The notes under the pieces: generated by a model
Told to the model about the DNA's origin: nothing
Database searches by the model: none
What the model saw: only the letters and a program-made list of their open reading frames with translations
NCBI GenBank assembly: GCA_964646205.1
Contig: CAZYAZ010000015.1
Location: 1 to 64,000, forward strand
Reading direction: 5' to 3'
Origin: UBA8437 sp964646205
GTDB lineage: Bacteria > Planctomycetota > Planctomycetia > Planctomycetales > Planctomycetaceae
Length of the DNA: 64,000 bases
Shown here: positions 62,001 through 64,000 of the stretch, piece after piece
Layout: every line of letters begins with the position of its first letter
Numbering within the stretch: position 1 is the first letter of the stretch
Position numbers and translations under genes: made by a program

Positions 62001-62245
62001 AACGGCAGGGATTCACCCGCTCGCTCGTGGAACACTTGCTCGTGTACGCCCTGGGGCGGGACATGTCGTTTGTTGACGAACCCGAGATCCAGCGAATTGT
62101 TGCGGCGGTGACACGTCGAGGCGGGACGCTGCAGGTGGTGATGGAAGAAATCGTTCAGAGTCCCCTGTTCCTGCAGGAACGATCTGTGGAATTGGGGAAG
62201 AAAGAGGACCGGTCCGACACTACGATAGGCCGACAAGAGAAGTAG
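59084..62245 (+). CDS. Large DUF1587/DUF1592/DUF1588/DUF1585 cytochrome-like protein
   Basis: ATG 59084 gives 1053 aa with signal peptide MRSLLTVTMLAVVGSVAPAAA-like; an upstream GTG at 59075 is possible. Order: cytochrome-like N-terminal domain (haem motif CVDCH near residue 39, then LGKMPPKDADKV), DUF1587 (RLTRQQYTNTLQELLGLSI), a central region of about 400 residues with repeated beta-rich blocks that the paralogue at 8936-10897 lacks, then DUF1592 (ILDRFLARAFRRPPRAEE; ASRLSYFLWNSPPDKRL), DUF1588 (MTQGSFLSGHSDGRHAHPIKR, poly-proline turn, second haem motif CRNCH with HQKLDPYGL) and DUF1585 (LVYALGRDMSFVDE). Its partner DUF1552 gene begins 62 bp downstream. Function unknown; electron transfer from a bound polymer substrate is a hypothesis. 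Confidence 0.88.
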   Translation: MRSLLTVTMLAVVGSVAPAAERPLPTFAVDVLPALKAFCVDCHNAKVSEGKTRLDNLDPDLVKGPDAERWHHALNMINLGKMPPKDADKVPEAQLVRMIDWIQSELAKAIKARRTTSRNVIRRLTRQQYTNTLQELLGLSINFGQLLPEDGKSKSGFSNNATVLQATPLHLEYYQSIARRALDQAIFTEKPVVTRYRIRIGTDIGKGLPREKAAGRFGGYVSQPVDPAHLVAEVLGADGQPVTVDQSARSGPYANILQNLGIGMRGSHKHRYQVASGGMLLDSAVPHREVAPGSWHGPSPNLKMLIRRDFPLTGDFVLRVRAASVASRESVLPASYNRKERQTLLMGDEVVSLGKGALTVTAAQATDLYLLLLTDDRLVPNNTSKMERSAKFGFVLPGRDLFHVDVVTTAKTDTRRIDMNLEVVGTAGRLNHRFRKGPVDQKRVEQKALSVASLGILDLPKGEVALQLKWKGGLGVERVVLTPLAGKHAIRKERASQVAGLVKRQKAAVGRRPVLQVSLGNRTDDGQDARRFDSVQPITVPDGQMASYEFTGRLENLPLPQVDLAELSNLANIMVLTVWNGDFVKDQKQPGSRVLVESMEFEAPYFPKWPPASHTSIFLDSPNSANESVYTREILDRFLARAFRRPPRAEEIDLYHAFWKGVRGEFQRYEESVKEVLVAVLCSPKFLFLAESNAEQKTERQRDYELASRLSYFLWNSPPDKRLYELAAAGTLRKSLAGESRRMVEDPRVRRFVEPFCDEWLKLYRHKEMQVDVRQYGAFTRFVKEDMAKETYGFVQHCLQKDLDLFTLIDSDFVMVNQNLAEYYGIEGVQGTGFRPVRVSPEMGRGGLMTQGSFLSGHSDGRHAHPIKRAVWMMERILGESPPPPPPNVPGLEQKKKDARLTIAQQLAVHRENVSCRNCHQKLDPYGLVFEDYNGAGLLSGTAGKNPDTRARLPDGTVVDGVAGMKAHILKSQRQGFTRSLVEHLLVYALGRDMSFVDEPEIQRIVAAVTRRGGTLQVVMEEIVQSPLFLQERSVELGKKEDRSDTTIGRQEK

Positions 62246-62307
62246 CCGCCGAGGCGGAGACGACCGGGGCACTGGCTCCGGCGCTGAATAACTGGCAGGG
62301 AAATGCA

Positions 62308-63648
62308 ATGTCACAAAAGTCCTGGCAACTGGATCGCCGCTCGTTTCTTCAGGGAGCTGGTGTCGCTCTGACCCTGCCGTATCTTGACGCGATGGCCGAT
62401 TCGACAGCCAGGTCGGCCGAGAAGCCCAGGCGACTGTGTTTCATGTACTTCCCCAACGGGTGCGGTATTCCCGACAAGAAGAAGTACGCCAGTGAACACC
62501 AGAAGTGGAGCTGGTTCCCGATGGGGCAGGGGGCCGACTACCAGTTCACCAACACGCTCGATGTTCTCCAGCCTCATCGCTCCGACATCAGTATCCTGGG
62601 CGGGTTGAGTCATCCCCGGAGTCGTGAGGTCCTGGGCCATCTTGCCGGCGATTCGTGGTTGACCGGCGGTGACGTCTCGGGCAGCAATTACCGGAACACC
62701 ATCTCGGTCGACCAGGTCGCGTCCGCGCGGATCGGACAAAAGACCCGTTACTCGTCGCTGGTTGTCTCGGTCGATGGCGGTGTTGGTTACCAGTCCCGGG
62801 TTTCGACGCTCTCCTTCAACGACCAGGGCAAACCGATTCCGGCCGAGCACAGGCATCGCGAAATCTTCGAGCGATACTTCTCGCCCGGTGGTGGGGCTGC
62901 CACCAAGCAGCGGCGAGCCCAGATCCGCCGTGGCAAGCGGATCGTGGACCTGGTGCTGGAGGACAGTCGCCGGCTGAGTCGGTTGCTTGGTAAGGGGGAT
63001 CGCGCCAAGTTGCAGGAGTACCTGGAATCGCTCAGCAGTGTCGAACGTCAGATCCAGCGGAATGAGAAGTGGCTCGACACTCCGATGAAGCCGTTCAATG
63101 CCGAACACATCAACTTCGATGTGGATCCCAAGAAAACTCCCGAGGCCTACATCCGGTCGATGATCGACATCATGGTGCTCGGGTTCCAGACCGACATCAC
63201 CCGTGTGATGTCCTACATGCTCGGCCGCGAGGACGGGATCGGGTTTGGTGACCGATTCCCCAAGCTGGCCTGTGACATCAACCAGGGCCACCACGGCATG
63301 AGCCACTCGACGAACTGGGAAAACTGGAGCAACTACGACCGCTGGTTGGCCAGTCATTATGCCTACATGCTGGATCGTCTGAAGACAGTGCGGGACGAAC
63401 ACGGGCCGTTGCTGGACAACACTCTGCTGCTCTTTGGCAGTGCTTGTAGCACGACCCACAATGCTCGCAACTACCCACTGGTTCTCGCTGGTGGCAAGAG
63501 CATGGGACTGAAACACGGCACCTACCAGAAGTTTGACGACTCGGTGCCGCTGTCCAACCTTTATGTCAGCATGCTGAACACGGTGGGTGTCCACTCGGAA
63601 CGCTTTGCCGACAGCACCGGCACACTCAAGGCCGGGGTGTTTGGGTAG
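62308..63648 (+). CDS. DUF1552 protein, twin-arginine exported
   Basis: ATG 62308 follows AGGGAA by about 5 bases; the 446-aa product has signal LDRRSFLQGAGVALTLP. DUF1552 blocks: RRLCFMYFPNGCGIPDKKK, QTDITRVMSYMLGREDG, NTLLLFGSACSTTHNARNYPLVLAGGKS. It is about the same length as the paralogue at 7593-8939 (448 aa), and like it follows a DUF1592-type gene, here separated by 62 bp rather than overlapping. The conserved gene pair in two copies in one window suggests paralogous systems with different substrates. Confidence 0.9.
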   Translation: MSQKSWQLDRRSFLQGAGVALTLPYLDAMADSTARSAEKPRRLCFMYFPNGCGIPDKKKYASEHQKWSWFPMGQGADYQFTNTLDVLQPHRSDISILGGLSHPRSREVLGHLAGDSWLTGGDVSGSNYRNTISVDQVASARIGQKTRYSSLVVSVDGGVGYQSRVSTLSFNDQGKPIPAEHRHREIFERYFSPGGGAATKQRRAQIRRGKRIVDLVLEDSRRLSRLLGKGDRAKLQEYLESLSSVERQIQRNEKWLDTPMKPFNAEHINFDVDPKKTPEAYIRSMIDIMVLGFQTDITRVMSYMLGREDGIGFGDRFPKLACDINQGHHGMSHSTNWENWSNYDRWLASHYAYMLDRLKTVRDEHGPLLDNTLLLFGSACSTTHNARNYPLVLAGGKSMGLKHGTYQKFDDSVPLSNLYVSMLNTVGVHSERFADSTGTLKAGVFG

Positions 63649-63653
63649 GCGCG

Positions 63654-64000
63654 TCAGGCAGGCCGGTCAAACCAGATCCGCTCGGCGTTGCCGCCGACGA
63701 TTGCGGGGATGGCCTCTTCGGGAATGGGCAACTGGCCGCTGCTGACCAACTGCAGTTCTGCCAGGTACTCCCGGGCACTGCCGACGACCGGGAAGTTCGA
63801 TCCCCAGGTCAATCTCGCTGGCCCCGCCGCGTCAAAGAATGCTGCCACCAGCGGGTGCAGGTCCTGGTGCGGAAACCTGGTGGTCATCTCCATTCCCGAC
63901 AACTGGATGACCAGTCCGCTGGCCGACACGAGATCAAAGACACCGGCCTGCCGAAAGTCTCTCAACGGGTCTGGCTGGTTTGTGGTGGGGTTGCCCAGGT
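63654..64000 (-). CDS. Amidohydrolase-2 family TIM-barrel hydrolase, C-terminal part
   Basis: The frame is open to the right edge of the window, so the 5' end of the gene lies outside. The visible 115 residues end at the stop 63654-63656 and carry the conserved C-terminal elements of the family: VIQLSGMEM, the metal/active-site Asn or Asp motif RLTWGSNFPVVGS (usually WGSDFP, here Asn replaces Asp) and the end AIVGGNAERIWF. Members catalyse hydrolysis or decarboxylation of amides, lactones or aromatic acids. The Asp-to-Asn change at the position that normally coordinates metal or acts as base is worth noting. It converges with the DUF1552 gene, 5 bp away. Confidence 0.85.
   Translation of the reverse strand, partial: LGNPTTNQPDPLRDFRQAGVFDLVSASGLVIQLSGMEMTTRFPHQDLHPLVAAFFDAAGPARLTWGSNFPVVGSAREYLAELQLVSSGQLPIPEEAIPAIVGGNAERIWFDRPA

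Overview
The window looks like a chromosomal contig from a member of the Planctomycetota, probably a metagenome-assembled genome. It is GC-rich and packed with protein families almost confined to that phylum: DUF1501 proteins with twin-arginine starts (11 copies), DUF1549/DUF1553 proteins (3), DUF1592-type proteins paired with DUF1552 proteins (2 pairs), a PVC-type putative haem-binding domain fused to a propeller and HEAT repeats, an ECF sigma factor coupled to a Ser/Thr kinase with TPRs, and an RTX protein with an N-terminal LEPR-XLL-like motif. I see no rRNA, tRNA, CRISPR array, transposase or integrase. Two assembly artefacts are visible: a run of 52 C at the left edge, and a 100-N gap (10910-11009) flanked by identical 55-bp ends, i.e. 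two contigs that overlap. Layout. 1-4.4 kb: truncated MFS transporter coupled to an Ldh_2-family dehydrogenase, then a convergent two-gene operon of a sodium:solute symporter and an N-carbamoyl-D-amino-acid hydrolase with a complete Glu47/Lys127/Cys172 triad. 4.5-15.5 kb: three planctomycete-specific units, namely the propeller/HEAT/cytochrome protein, a DUF1592-DUF1552 pair sharing an ATGA overlap, and a DUF1549/1553 - DUF1501 - WD40 operon. 15.5-20.5 kb: M19 dipeptidase, an exported glutathione peroxidase with an in-frame UGA exactly at its catalytic Cys/Sec codon, a DUF1501 protein and a GntP permease with a roughly 100-residue insertion. 20.7-33 kb: further DUF1549/1553 and DUF1501 units, a Gfo/Idh/MocA oxidoreductase, a cold-shock protein and a small basic/acidic protein that seems to lack a normal start codon. 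33-38.7 kb: SMP-30-like protein, a GH43/GH32-like exported protein, an unknown protein and a sialidase-like protein with an altered active-site motif. 38.8-44 kb: RTX metzincin with 32 uninterrupted nonapeptides, then the kinase and sigma factor pair. 44.2-57.4 kb: DUF1501 proteins interleaved with a PQQ-type propeller, a GH33 sialidase, a second sialidase-like protein and a Tat-like AGE-family epimerase, suggesting a periplasmic (amino-)sugar or sialic-acid scavenging locus. 57.4-64 kb: M81 (MlrC-like) peptidase, a second DUF1592-DUF1552 pair and the end of an amidohydrolase. The dominant theme is exported enzymes and cytochrome-like proteins of unknown chemistry interspersed with carbohydrate and amino-acid catabolic genes, as expected of a heterotroph degrading complex glycans. 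The most notable signals are the predicted selenoprotein glutathione peroxidase with a SECIS-like hairpin, the sialidase/AGE/DUF1501 cluster and the possible ATC-start small gene.
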